From a virus, in the IMG/VR virus record IMGVR_UViG_3300044612_001226, positions 1-42,001 of that record: a DNA stretch of 42,001 nt, one strand, 5' to 3'. Both the position numbers and the translations under genes were made by a program. Position 1 is the first letter of the stretch; every line of letters begins with the position of its first letter. This document shows positions 28,188-37,003 of the stretch, one piece after another. The notes below the pieces were generated by a model. The model saw only the letters and a program-made list of their open reading frames with translations. It made no database searches and was not told the DNA's origin.

Positions 28188-28826
28188 ATGAAAATCTCCG
28201 TAATTACTCCTTCGATTCGACCAGAATATCTCGATATGACACAGGAGTGTTTGGAGAGACAAACATTTAAGGACTTCGAGTGGAATGTGGTATTGGGACT
28301 GAGAAACGGAGAGTGGACACTTCCATCTGACTGGAATCGGCTCATTCGTCAGTGTTCAGGAGACATTATTGTGATGCTCCAAGACTGTATTAAGATTCCC
28401 GACGATGCTCTTGAACGTATTGCGAAACTTGACCACGATATGAAGGGGTACACATTCCCTGTTGGAAAGGCAAAGTTCTACGATGCACGCGCTAAGTGGG
28501 ATTGGCGCAAGCATGTTAATGGTAAGGTTCGACCAGACCAATGGGAGATTGATTTCGCATCTGCTCCACGTTCTCTTTTCTATGATGTCGGTGGATTCGA
28601 TGAGGATTTCAACAAAGGTTGGTCGTGGGAGAATGTTGAGATTGCACACCGCGCAGAGATGGCTGGATACAATTTCTTCTGTGAGAACAAACTCGCTGTT
28701 GTTGCTATGGACCATGATGCTGTTATGAAGCACCCATTCCGTACAACTCGTGAAGCAAACAACCTTCGTGCATACAACTCTCGTATGGACGCGATTAATG
28801 GTGACTGGAAGAAGAAGTACCTATAA
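28188..28826 (+). CDS. GT2-family glycosyltransferase, 212 aa
   Basis: It begins with KISVITPSIRPEYL, the first strand of GT-A enzymes. A MLQDC segment near 66 holds the Asp of an incomplete DxD motif. GGFDEDFNKGWSWENVEIAHRA near 142-163 is the acceptor-side Glu-Asn region of GT2 galactosyltransferase-like enzymes. It starts three bases after the previous stop. With its neighbours it brings four catalytic glycosyltransferase domains into the virion operon. Confidence 0.8.
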   Translation: MKISVITPSIRPEYLDMTQECLERQTFKDFEWNVVLGLRNGEWTLPSDWNRLIRQCSGDIIVMLQDCIKIPDDALERIAKLDHDMKGYTFPVGKAKFYDARAKWDWRKHVNGKVRPDQWEIDFASAPRSLFYDVGGFDEDFNKGWSWENVEIAHRAEMAGYNFFCENKLAVVAMDHDAVMKHPFRTTREANNLRAYNSRMDAINGDWKKKYL

Positions 28827-28833
28827 TCGGATA

Positions 28834-28875
28834 TATAATTGGAAATAGGATTATCGGGCAGATAACCTATTTTCC
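28834..28875 (+). promoter_or_regulatory. -10 element and hairpin before the connector gene
   Basis: TATAAT occurs at 28822-28827 and 28834-28839. GGAAATAGG (28841-28849) and TTATC (28851-28855) pair with GATAA and CCTATTTTCC (28861-28875). The result is a stem of about 14 pairs with loop GGGCA that ends at the base before ATG 28876. It could block initiation or stop read-through from the glycosyltransferase island. Confidence 0.6.
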
Positions 28876-29592
28876 ATGACCTTAGGAGACATAAATTCAA
28901 AAATCGAACAATTGACGGGCGCAGATACAACTGCGTACCCTATTGCTTCTCGCGTCATTGACGCAAACATCTGGCTCGAAAAGGTCGTGGGTATGATTCT
29001 TGATTCGCAAGATGAGTCAGACTATGACGACCCAAACTGGTCTGACTATGCGATTTTGACTACACCTCTTGTTGCAGGACAGCGCGACTACGCGATTCCT
29101 GTTTCAGAACAGGTGTTGAACATTAAGCGTATTGATATTTGTTACGACGGTACAAACCCTTATCGTGCTACTCCAATCGACGCTGGTGAAATTGTCGAAG
29201 GACTTGGTAACGATACACAAATCGACTCGTACTACTCAAAGGCAAGTCCTGTGTACGACACAGAAGGACTTTCATTCTTTATCTACCCTCGCGCAGATGC
29301 TACTGATGTAACCAACGGTGGTTATATCCGCGCAATGTGGAGCCGTAGTGCAAAGCACTTCACTACATCTGATTGGAACACTGGAACAGTTATTCCTGGA
29401 TTTGATTACACATTCCACGCAATGCTTGCATACGGTCCTGCTATGGAATATGCAATCTCAAAGCAAATGCCACAAGCAAAGGCGTACGCAGACATTATTG
29501 CTGACTTTGAGTCTCGTCTTCGCCGACAGTACGGCTCAAAGCAAAAAGACCGTGTTATGCAACTGATTAGTACTTACATAGATTACGATTAA
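28876..29592 (+). CDS. Putative head-tail connector (neck) protein, 238 aa
   Basis: The order after the capsid block, the length, a helical N-terminus, and a QRDYAIP...VLNIKRID motif followed by a SRLRRQYG helix resemble head-tail adaptor proteins of podovirus-type phages that bind under the portal. Sequence similarity is only a pattern. The upstream hairpin isolates it from the glycosyltransferase genes. It is the first of the tail-assembly genes. Confidence 0.6.
   Translation: MTLGDINSKIEQLTGADTTAYPIASRVIDANIWLEKVVGMILDSQDESDYDDPNWSDYAILTTPLVAGQRDYAIPVSEQVLNIKRIDICYDGTNPYRATPIDAGEIVEGLGNDTQIDSYYSKASPVYDTEGLSFFIYPRADATDVTNGGYIRAMWSRSAKHFTTSDWNTGTVIPGFDYTFHAMLAYGPAMEYAISKQMPQAKAYADIIADFESRLRRQYGSKQKDRVMQLISTYIDYD
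29584..29589 (+). promoter_or_regulatory. Leaderless-type -10 element TACGAT
   Basis: TACGAT (TANNNT) ends six bases before ATG 29596, within the end of the connector gene. Confidence 0.4.
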
Positions 29593-29595
29593 ATT

Positions 29596-30006
29596 ATGGC
29601 TACATTTACAAAATTCCAACCGTTCGTAGAAGCAATGGCTGAGGGAGTACACAACCTTGGTTCAAACCAACTCGTTGTCGCTCTTACAAACACGGCACCA
29701 AACGCAACAGACGCTACGCTTTCTCAAATTACAGAGATTTCGTACACAAACTGTTCGTCACGAAACATAACAACGACTTCGTCTGCACAGACATCGGGAA
29801 CATACAAACTAGTTCTTGCTGACTTGGTTCTCACTGCTTCTGGTGGTTCTGTCGGTCCATTCCGTTACGTTGTTGTTTATAACGATACTTCTGCGTCAGA
29901 CAACCTTATCGCTTACTACGACTACGGCTCTTCAATCACGGTAGCTTCTGGTGAGACATTCACAGTAGACTTCAACGCTTCGACTGGATTCCTAACGAAC
30001 GCTTAA
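29596..30006 (+). CDS. Virion protein, 136 aa
   Basis: A Thr/Ser-rich beta protein with HNLGSNQLVVALTNTAPNA, TTTSSAQTSGTYKL and YYDYGSSITVASGETFTV. I know this pattern from phage virion proteins near head-tail junctions in many genomes, without a fixed function. It may decorate the head or neck. It starts three bases after the connector stop and is followed one base later by the repeat protein. Confidence 0.7.
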   Translation: MATFTKFQPFVEAMAEGVHNLGSNQLVVALTNTAPNATDATLSQITEISYTNCSSRNITTTSSAQTSGTYKLVLADLVLTASGGSVGPFRYVVVYNDTSASDNLIAYYDYGSSITVASGETFTVDFNASTGFLTNA

Positions 30007-30007
30007 C

Positions 30008-31081
30008 ATGGCGATTGCGTTCAATACAAGTACGCAAGGCAAGGTAAACGCTGGAACGTCTTCCCTTACCATTTCCCACACCGCAAGCGGTTCTAACAGA
30101 ATCGCTATTATTGGTGTGGTAAACCAGAACGCTACGTCAGGAATTGTTACTGGCGTAACCTACGGTGGAGTTGCTTGTACAAACGTAATTAATAACGTTC
30201 AGGCAGGTTCTGGTGCAAGATTGTCTATTTGGTATTTCATAGCACCGTCTACATCAGCTACTAACGTAGTCATATCACGCTCGAACACATCTGGTGCGCT
30301 GTATGGACAAGTCCTATCGTATACCGGTGCTAGTCAGACAACACAACCAGATTCTTCAGACGATGACGGCGGTACAGGAAACGTAACATCAAGAACCGCA
30401 ACCGCCACATCAGTTGCAAACAATATCTGGGCTGCTGCTGTAGCGTACAACGACAACGGAAACCTTGCTGCGGGTACAAACTCTACTGCTCGTGGAACAC
30501 TCCAAGATTCTTTGTTCAGAATGTTTGATAACTCTGGTGTTGCACCGATTACTCCAGCGAGTACATCGTATAGCATGGAAGTTACTGGCAATAGTGGTGG
30601 TATGGGAATTGCTATGGTCGGTATTACTCCTTTTGTTGTAAATTATGACCTCGTTGCTGAAGTTGGCTCCTTTACACTTACTGGTCAAGATGCAGACCTA
30701 CTTGCACAAAGAAAACTCGTAGCAGAAGTCGGTTCATTTGTACTAACGGGATTTGATGCGATTCTCCGTAAGGGATACATTATTGCTGCCGAAGTTGGAA
30801 CATTTGCACTAACTGGGTTTGATGCAGCACTCCTCTTTGCACGAAAACTAATTGCTGAAACAGGTTCATTTGTACTAACGGGATTTGACGCTAGTTTGAA
30901 CAAAGGATACCGAATGATGGCTGATGCTGGTGAATTTGTTCTCACATTCTTTGGATTGGGTGGCTGGATTGGTATGCAAAAGAACTCATCAACGTGGGAA
31001 AACGGAGGAAAGAACTCTTCAACTTGGAACAATGGAAGCAAGAATTCATCTACGTGGTCAAACACCGACAAAAACTCGTAG
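30008..31081 (+). CDS. Repeat-containing virion protein, 357 aa
   Basis: The N-terminal 205 residues are beta-rich and Ser/Thr-rich, possibly carbohydrate-binding. From about 213 to 313 come five copies of a 22-residue unit built on AEVGSFxLTGFDA. The last 30 residues hold three KNSSTW repeats. The units are regular enough to vary in number by recombination. A surface role, as a tail-associated or head fibre, is inferred. The gene lies directly after another beta-rich virion protein. Confidence 0.75.
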   Translation: MAIAFNTSTQGKVNAGTSSLTISHTASGSNRIAIIGVVNQNATSGIVTGVTYGGVACTNVINNVQAGSGARLSIWYFIAPSTSATNVVISRSNTSGALYGQVLSYTGASQTTQPDSSDDDGGTGNVTSRTATATSVANNIWAAAVAYNDNGNLAAGTNSTARGTLQDSLFRMFDNSGVAPITPASTSYSMEVTGNSGGMGIAMVGITPFVVNYDLVAEVGSFTLTGQDADLLAQRKLVAEVGSFVLTGFDAILRKGYIIAAEVGTFALTGFDAALLFARKLIAETGSFVLTGFDASLNKGYRMMADAGEFVLTFFGLGGWIGMQKNSSTWENGGKNSSTWNNGSKNSSTWSNTDKNS

Positions 31082-31087
31082 TACAAT
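31082..31087 (+). promoter_or_regulatory. Leaderless-type -10 element TACAAT
   Basis: TACAAT ends six bases before ATG 31094. Confidence 0.55.
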
Positions 31088-31093
31088 AAAATC

Positions 31094-31294
31094 ATGGTAC
31101 GCGACCAACTCACAGAAAATCTAGGTGATTCACAGAATCTAGTACCAAAGTACACATACAGGCAACTTGAAAATCTCGTGTTTGAACTCGCAAAGAAAGT
31201 AAACGAGATGTACCCATGGTATCAACAAAGAAAACGACAGCAACTACAAGGTCCACTCGATAAAGCAACTCAAGATTTAATCCGAAGACTATGA
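31094..31294 (+). CDS. Hypothetical protein, 66 aa
   Basis: A small helical protein with YTYRQLENLVFELAKKVNEMYPWY, likely a coiled coil. The leaderless -10 element sits six bases upstream, and the stop overlaps the next ATG by four bases. It may be a tail chaperone or accessory factor. No family is recognised. Confidence 0.65.
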   Translation: MVRDQLTENLGDSQNLVPKYTYRQLENLVFELAKKVNEMYPWYQQRKRQQLQGPLDKATQDLIRRL

Positions 31295-33300
31295 TTATAT
31301 TCCCAGACCGAAACACACGTAGTTGGAAAAAGTCGAATAACTCCGATGTATTCGGAAGTCTCTATGTTACGAAAGACATTTCTCTTGATGAGGAAGGTTA
31401 TCTTTCCACATCTGGTCGTGCTGTAAAGATTTTTGCAGAGACAGACGACGCCGACTTCGGAGGAGTTCTTGCTGTTACGTACTTTGGAGATACGCTTCAA
31501 ATGGCTACAAGCGATAAGTATTTCACGCTTGATGATACTTCACCACTCGGTTCCGCACCAGCCGAAGATACCGCTAGTGATGTTGCTGATACAACGATTA
31601 ACAGTGACCAAGCCATCTTTGACGATAAATTGTTTGTAGCAGAAGCGTCAGACATCAACTATAAGTCCTCTGGTGGAACGTGGGCAGACACAGCGATTAC
31701 GATTGCATCTGGTGTACCGCACCCACTTGCTGTGATGAGAAATCTCAACTGGCTTCTTATTGGAAGTGGAAACACAATGAAGGTTGTAGACACAGCACTT
31801 ACGCGACCTTCTGCAATTGCGTCTGACCCAATTCTACCTTCGGAGTTTGTAATCACAGACATCTCTGTTGGAGGAAACCTTGCTGTTGTTACTACTCGCC
31901 ACAAATACGGTGGACAAGCCGCTATATTTACATGGGACGGTTCTTCGATTGCATTCGATGATGCGTATCCAATCTCAAGCAACATCATCTACTCAATCAA
32001 GCCATATAAGTCTGGTTGGGTAATTCTTGATGGAGACCTTAGTCTTCAATACTTTGACGGTGCTGGATTTGAGGTACTAGACCAATTTCCAACGTACTTC
32101 ACAAGTACGAGTTTTGCTGATTACGACAACATCAAACTTCGTTCAAACACTCTTGTTGTAGATGGTGATTTGATTTATGTAAACCTTAACGGAACACAGG
32201 TTCAGGGATACTTCCCGAATACACCAGTTGGCGTATGGTGCTACGACCCGAAGTTTGGATTGTATCAACGACACTCTCAATCATTCACGGGTATAACACG
32301 CGACACCGCGATTGATATTGATACGGAAGTCAATACAACAACAGACGTTATAACTGTTACGTCTGCGCCAATTACAGGAACACCAGCCTTGTATATCGTA
32401 TCGTCTGGCTCGATTACTCCTTTGGTATCAAATACAATTTATTACGTTATAAAGACAAGTGCTACAACGCTCAAACTTGCTTCTTCGTACACAAACGCGA
32501 TGGCAAGCACAGCGATTGACCTCACCGCAAAGTCTGCTGGTACGGTCGGTCTTACATTCTTCAATGTTAAGGATTGGGGAATAACTAAGTCTTCAAAAGA
32601 TTCTCCTGGATACGGTGTTTTCATTAACACAGCCGCTTCAATAAACAAACTCGGAGTCAGAACCATGTTCTCTTCTGATACGCGAAATGTTGCTGGTTCA
32701 GAACAAGACACTCTTAATGGTGTCGTGGACTATCTAGAAGGTCGTTCGTACGTTGTGTTGCCTTGGTGCGAGTCAACTGAGGTTAGAGACACATGGAAGA
32801 ATCTCACTATTAAATACAACGGTGTTGTAACTGATTTGGATAAAATCATTGTTAAGTACCGAACAGAAGAACACGAACAACAATCGTACGACACCAACAA
32901 CGACAATGCCTACGATATTACATGGACAGACACGGACACATTTACGTCTACGTCTACCATCTGGGCAAATGCTGTTGCGGGTAACGAAGTAACAATTCTT
33001 TCAGGAGTTGGTGCTGGATTTATCGCACACATCAGTTCGATTTCAAATTCATCAGGAACCTACACAGTAAACCTCGATGAGTCGTGCTACTTCATTACCG
33101 CATCAGATACTGCTGAGGCTATCTGGGAGAACTGGACAAAGATTCCTACAACAATTACAAGCACAGACGATAACGGCTACAAGGTACTTCCTATTGGTCG
33201 TTCTTCAAAGAAGATTCAGTTCAAGATTGAACTTCGCGGTATCAAACCTCGCATTGAGGAAATTATCGTAAGCAACGAAGTGTCTCAACCAATAGTATAA
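31291..33300 (+). CDS. Tail protein, possibly beta-propeller, 669 aa
   Basis: A long beta-rich protein with no membrane segment. Repeated short strand pairs such as GDTLQMATSDKYFTL, VFHNV-like turns and LLIGSGNTMKVVD suggest a propeller or stacked beta domain, followed by an Ig-like insertion near 340-430. The position between the connector and the internal virion proteins matches tail-hub or stabilisation proteins of short-tailed phages (P22 gp10-like in place). The specific family is uncertain. Confidence 0.65.
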   Translation: MIIFPDRNTRSWKKSNNSDVFGSLYVTKDISLDEEGYLSTSGRAVKIFAETDDADFGGVLAVTYFGDTLQMATSDKYFTLDDTSPLGSAPAEDTASDVADTTINSDQAIFDDKLFVAEASDINYKSSGGTWADTAITIASGVPHPLAVMRNLNWLLIGSGNTMKVVDTALTRPSAIASDPILPSEFVITDISVGGNLAVVTTRHKYGGQAAIFTWDGSSIAFDDAYPISSNIIYSIKPYKSGWVILDGDLSLQYFDGAGFEVLDQFPTYFTSTSFADYDNIKLRSNTLVVDGDLIYVNLNGTQVQGYFPNTPVGVWCYDPKFGLYQRHSQSFTGITRDTAIDIDTEVNTTTDVITVTSAPITGTPALYIVSSGSITPLVSNTIYYVIKTSATTLKLASSYTNAMASTAIDLTAKSAGTVGLTFFNVKDWGITKSSKDSPGYGVFINTAASINKLGVRTMFSSDTRNVAGSEQDTLNGVVDYLEGRSYVVLPWCESTEVRDTWKNLTIKYNGVVTDLDKIIVKYRTEEHEQQSYDTNNDNAYDITWTDTDTFTSTSTIWANAVAGNEVTILSGVGAGFIAHISSISNSSGTYTVNLDESCYFITASDTAEAIWENWTKIPTTITSTDDNGYKVLPIGRSSKKIQFKIELRGIKPRIEEIIVSNEVSQPIV

Positions 33301-33301
33301 T
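33296..33301 (+). promoter_or_regulatory. Leaderless-type -10 element TATAAT
   Basis: TATAAT overlaps the previous stop codon and ends eight bases before ATG 33310. Confidence 0.6.
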
Positions 33302-33309
33302 AAAATCAA

Positions 33310-35028
33310 ATGCCTCCATTCTCACTCACTAGCGCGATAACTGGAATCGCAAAGAACGTAGGAACTCGAATTGGTAATTCTCTTCGTAGTAAGAAAACAG
33401 AACCAGTAAATATGTCTGCGGAGGTAATGTCACGACCAACAACAGTTGTCGCACCAAAACCAGTAGCAACTGCACCAAAGCCAACTGCAACAACATCATC
33501 ACCAACGGCAACGCCTACCGCTGGCTCCGTGCAACTTGACCCACGTTTCCAAGGAATGTCTGCTGGAAAGATTGCAGATACTCTCGAAAATGAACGAAGA
33601 GATGCGGAGCGCGCAAAGCGACGTGCAAATATAACTCCTGAAATCGGAGATACTACTACCTCAGATGCTCTTTCACCAGACAATACAACAGATTCACTTG
33701 TGGCGCAGAATCAAAAGCGTATGCAAGATTTGTTTGCTAAGTTTGACACTTCAGAATCAGAAACACAAGCACAAACAAGAATCAATGAGCTTACAGAGTC
33801 AAGGAACTCTCTCGAATCGAAGAAGAAGAAACGCATCTCTGAGTTGATGAAAAACACAGAAGGTCTAACAGAAGTTGGACTTGAGCGTGTTGTTCGTGGA
33901 GAGGAAGCTGCTTTTGACGACCAGATTGCAGACCTCGATACACAGATTAGCGGTTTCCAATCTAACATCAAATCTTCACAGGAAGCAAGAACTCTTGCTT
34001 TGCAGAACGCAAAAATGGTTCAGGAGATGACTGGTGAACAAATGATTGGCTCTGTACAGACAGACCCAGTAACAGGAGAACAAAGTGCGTACTTCCAGAA
34101 TCCAGTAACAGGAGAACTGTCTCAACGCTACGTTGGAACAATCAACATCTCGCCAGAGGATTCATTCTTCAACCTATCTGCTGGTGAACGACGTTACCGA
34201 ATAAACCCAGAAACAGGCCAAGCAGAACTTGTTGCCTCTGCTCCTTCTGCCGCATCGTCTGCTGGAGGAAGTGGTTTTGGAGGATTTGGACTTAGTGGAC
34301 AAACTTCTGCTGGAGGAATCAATCTTGGACAACTAGAAACGTCGTTTAGCCGTGTTATTACAGGACTACCGCTCAACCAACGTCAGTACGCAACGAGTTT
34401 CTTTAAGCAACTCGTAAACTCTGGCGATGCTCAGGGTGCCTATGACTACACAAAGCAGTTGATTATCGATTCTCTTCCTGCTGATGCTAAGAACAAGGTA
34501 ATTGGTCGCGATGCTGCACTTGCCTCAATTAAATCTATCGAGCAAGACATCAAAGAGTTTGAAAGTGCAGGAGGAAGCACAGGATTCTTCACGGGAACAC
34601 TGGAATCAATCAACAACAAGATTGGAAAAACTTCTGACCCGCGACTTGCTGAAATTGCCAACCGTATTGCTTTGCAAATTCAAGCATACCGCCAAGCAGT
34701 TTCTGGTCAAGGATTCACAGTATCCGAATCCGCTGAGTACTCTAGCGTATTCCCTGGAATTGGAAAGTCTGGAGAACTAAACCAGGCGAAGATAAACTCA
34801 GTAAAGAGAGAATTTACAAATCAACAGAATCAAATTTTCAGTGCGTATAATCTCCCTGAACCAGCTTCTGTGAATGATTCCCAGAATTCCGAACTCAGTG
34901 AAGAGGACAAATTGTCAATCTTTAATGAGGTTGCTGGTGGTCAAACAGAAGATAAACCAGCTACATCAGTGATTGCTAACACAGCAAAGAATCTTTGGAG
35001 CGGACTTAAAGGACTATTCTCAAACTAA
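33310..35028 (+). CDS. Internal virion / ejection-type protein 1, 572 aa
   Basis: The N-terminus is followed by a Pro/Thr/Ala linker (about 38-75). A long helical, Glu/Arg/Gln-rich region (about 90-245) with likely coiled coils comes next, then a Gly/Ser-rich segment (about 310-335), and a second helical region. No enzyme motif is visible. The two-gene pair with the next large helical protein, placed before the fibre gene, resembles ejection proteins that leave the capsid with the DNA. It has its own -10 element. Confidence 0.6.
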   Translation: MPPFSLTSAITGIAKNVGTRIGNSLRSKKTEPVNMSAEVMSRPTTVVAPKPVATAPKPTATTSSPTATPTAGSVQLDPRFQGMSAGKIADTLENERRDAERAKRRANITPEIGDTTTSDALSPDNTTDSLVAQNQKRMQDLFAKFDTSESETQAQTRINELTESRNSLESKKKKRISELMKNTEGLTEVGLERVVRGEEAAFDDQIADLDTQISGFQSNIKSSQEARTLALQNAKMVQEMTGEQMIGSVQTDPVTGEQSAYFQNPVTGELSQRYVGTINISPEDSFFNLSAGERRYRINPETGQAELVASAPSAASSAGGSGFGGFGLSGQTSAGGINLGQLETSFSRVITGLPLNQRQYATSFFKQLVNSGDAQGAYDYTKQLIIDSLPADAKNKVIGRDAALASIKSIEQDIKEFESAGGSTGFFTGTLESINNKIGKTSDPRLAEIANRIALQIQAYRQAVSGQGFTVSESAEYSSVFPGIGKSGELNQAKINSVKREFTNQQNQIFSAYNLPEPASVNDSQNSELSEEDKLSIFNEVAGGQTEDKPATSVIANTAKNLWSGLKGLFSN

Positions 35029-35029
35029 T

Positions 35030-37003
35030 ATGGCTCTCTCTAAACAGCAAATCGAACAACTGAAAGGTCGCGGTCTTACTGACCAAGATATTGCGCGTTT
35101 TAGTGGTTCATCGGTAACAGACGTACAACAACGGGCAACAGAGCCTTCTGGTTTTGTTGGTTCTGCCGTTCAAACAGTTAAGAACATTCCACGTTCTGCT
35201 GCAAATCTCGTTAAGGACGTTGGAACGGCGGTTTTCAATCCTATTGATACAGCAACTGCTCTTGGAAAAACTGGACTTGGTTATGTACAAAAACTAACTC
35301 CACAAGAAGAGGGTTACGAAAAGTACGCAGACGCTACGAATCAGTTCTTTAAGGAACGATACGGCTCTGCTGATGCGGCGAAGAGAACTCTTATCAATGA
35401 CCCTGTTGGATTCCTTGGTGATGTATCATCAGTGTTTACTCTCGGAGGTGGTGCAGTATCGACTGCTGCTCGTGTTACAGGAAAGACGAGTCAGATTGGA
35501 AGTACTGTATCAAAGGTTGGTAAAACTGCTTCTCGTATCGGTGAAGTTGTAGACCCCGTTCGTGCTGGAGCTATCGCTACATCAAAAGCTGTTTCAAAGA
35601 TTCCTGGAGTTAAAGCGATAGGTAGCACAATCTCAAGAGGTCTCGGAAGTTCACCAGAAACAGTTTCAGCTGCTTCTCGTATTGGAGTAGACATTCCAGC
35701 TGGTGCCAAATCAATCGAGAACACTCGTGCAACATCTCTTATTGAAGGTGTTGCCGCTCGAACCTTTGCAACCAAGAAAGTTGCTGATATGTATAACCGC
35801 GCATCGAATGCTCTCGTCAATGCTTCTGACGATATTGTTTCTCGCGTCGGAAAACTAGAAGACATGTCTACTCTCGGTGAAGAACTTGCTAAGTCATCTA
35901 AATCATTTGCAGAGAATTTGCAAGCGATTAAAAACTCTTTGTACGAACAAGCAAAACTACCGAGCAAGTTTGCTCCGAAGTCGAAGCAAATTATTGTTGC
36001 CCCAACGAGAACTCTTGAATTCTTGAAAGAACTTGTTCGTCGCGAAACACCCGCCGCTGGACTCCGTGGAAAGAATACGGAGTTGTTCAACACATACTCG
36101 AAATTGCTTACAAACATTGAGGCACGAAATAAAAAGGGAGACCTTCGAGTTTCTGATTTTGATGCTCTCCACAAGTCTCTTAACAGAGAAGTGGGTTCTG
36201 CAACATCTCCGTTCTCTGGCGGTGCTACTGGTGAGTTAAAAAAGTTGCTTGCACAGATGGACGGTGACATATTTGATTCACTCGAAAAGCGACCAGACCT
36301 TCGCGATGCGGTTGTTAAAGCAAAGGATTCGTACATGAAGTACCGCGAAGCAGTGGATTCTGTCTACGCACAAAAGATATTCAAGTTTGCTGACGAAGGA
36401 CAATACGACAAAATCGTTCCAGCAATCATAAATAAGAACATGTCTGCTGACGATGTTGCTCGAATCTACGAAATGATTGGAGAAGAGAATGTTCCAAAGG
36501 TTCGCGCAGCTCTTCTCGACGACATCTTCACCAAGGCTCGTAACGACTCTGGTGATGGATTCCGTAAAGGAACCCTCGATGGAGCTTTCCGTGGATTTGG
36601 AGACAGAAAACTTGCAGCAATCTTTGGCGAAGACAACCTTGGTGTCATTGATGATATTCGTCGCGTTGCTCGAAATCTTGAGGAAGCACGTGGAGTAGCA
36701 CTTGCTAACCAGAACTCTTCCATCGTGCAGATGGTTGCTTCTATTGGTGCGCTTCTGGGAACATCTCTCATAAGTCCAGCAGCATTCCTCTCAACCGCTG
36801 GAATTATCCTAGGTGGTAGCAGTATGTCAAAACTTATTTCTTCCGCGACTGGTCAAAAGATTCTGTCGCAAGGTCTATCTTCGACACGTCCTGCTCAGAT
36901 GGCTGGACAAGTAATCGAAGCCGCTACACCTGCGGTACGCCCAGTAGGAATGGTTCTTCGTGGAGCTGGTCAAGTCGAACAGAATGTAGAAGAAGCACAA
37001 TAA
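35030..37003 (+). CDS. Internal virion / ejection-type protein 2, 657 aa
   Basis: It begins SKQQIEQLKGRGLTDQDIARFSG, a small helical head. It then has Ala/Gly/Ser/Val-rich helices with amphipathic and partly hydrophobic stretches (about 110-190 and 590-625) and a helical bulk. That composition fits proteins that insert into the cell envelope during DNA ejection. ATG 35030 follows the previous stop by one base; the frame open from 34973 overlaps the upstream gene and was rejected. No catalytic motif is seen. Confidence 0.65.
   Translation: MALSKQQIEQLKGRGLTDQDIARFSGSSVTDVQQRATEPSGFVGSAVQTVKNIPRSAANLVKDVGTAVFNPIDTATALGKTGLGYVQKLTPQEEGYEKYADATNQFFKERYGSADAAKRTLINDPVGFLGDVSSVFTLGGGAVSTAARVTGKTSQIGSTVSKVGKTASRIGEVVDPVRAGAIATSKAVSKIPGVKAIGSTISRGLGSSPETVSAASRIGVDIPAGAKSIENTRATSLIEGVAARTFATKKVADMYNRASNALVNASDDIVSRVGKLEDMSTLGEELAKSSKSFAENLQAIKNSLYEQAKLPSKFAPKSKQIIVAPTRTLEFLKELVRRETPAAGLRGKNTELFNTYSKLLTNIEARNKKGDLRVSDFDALHKSLNREVGSATSPFSGGATGELKKLLAQMDGDIFDSLEKRPDLRDAVVKAKDSYMKYREAVDSVYAQKIFKFADEGQYDKIVPAIINKNMSADDVARIYEMIGEENVPKVRAALLDDIFTKARNDSGDGFRKGTLDGAFRGFGDRKLAAIFGEDNLGVIDDIRRVARNLEEARGVALANQNSSIVQMVASIGALLGTSLISPAAFLSTAGIILGGSSMSKLISSATGQKILSQGLSSTRPAQMAGQVIEAATPAVRPVGMVLRGAGQVEQNVEEAQ

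Noticed and set aside
35491-36336. Long minus-strand frame opposite the ejection-type protein
   Set aside because: A shadow of the plus-strand gene, which is in a continuous operon and has a coherent protein; the minus product is low-complexity Ser/Arg-rich.
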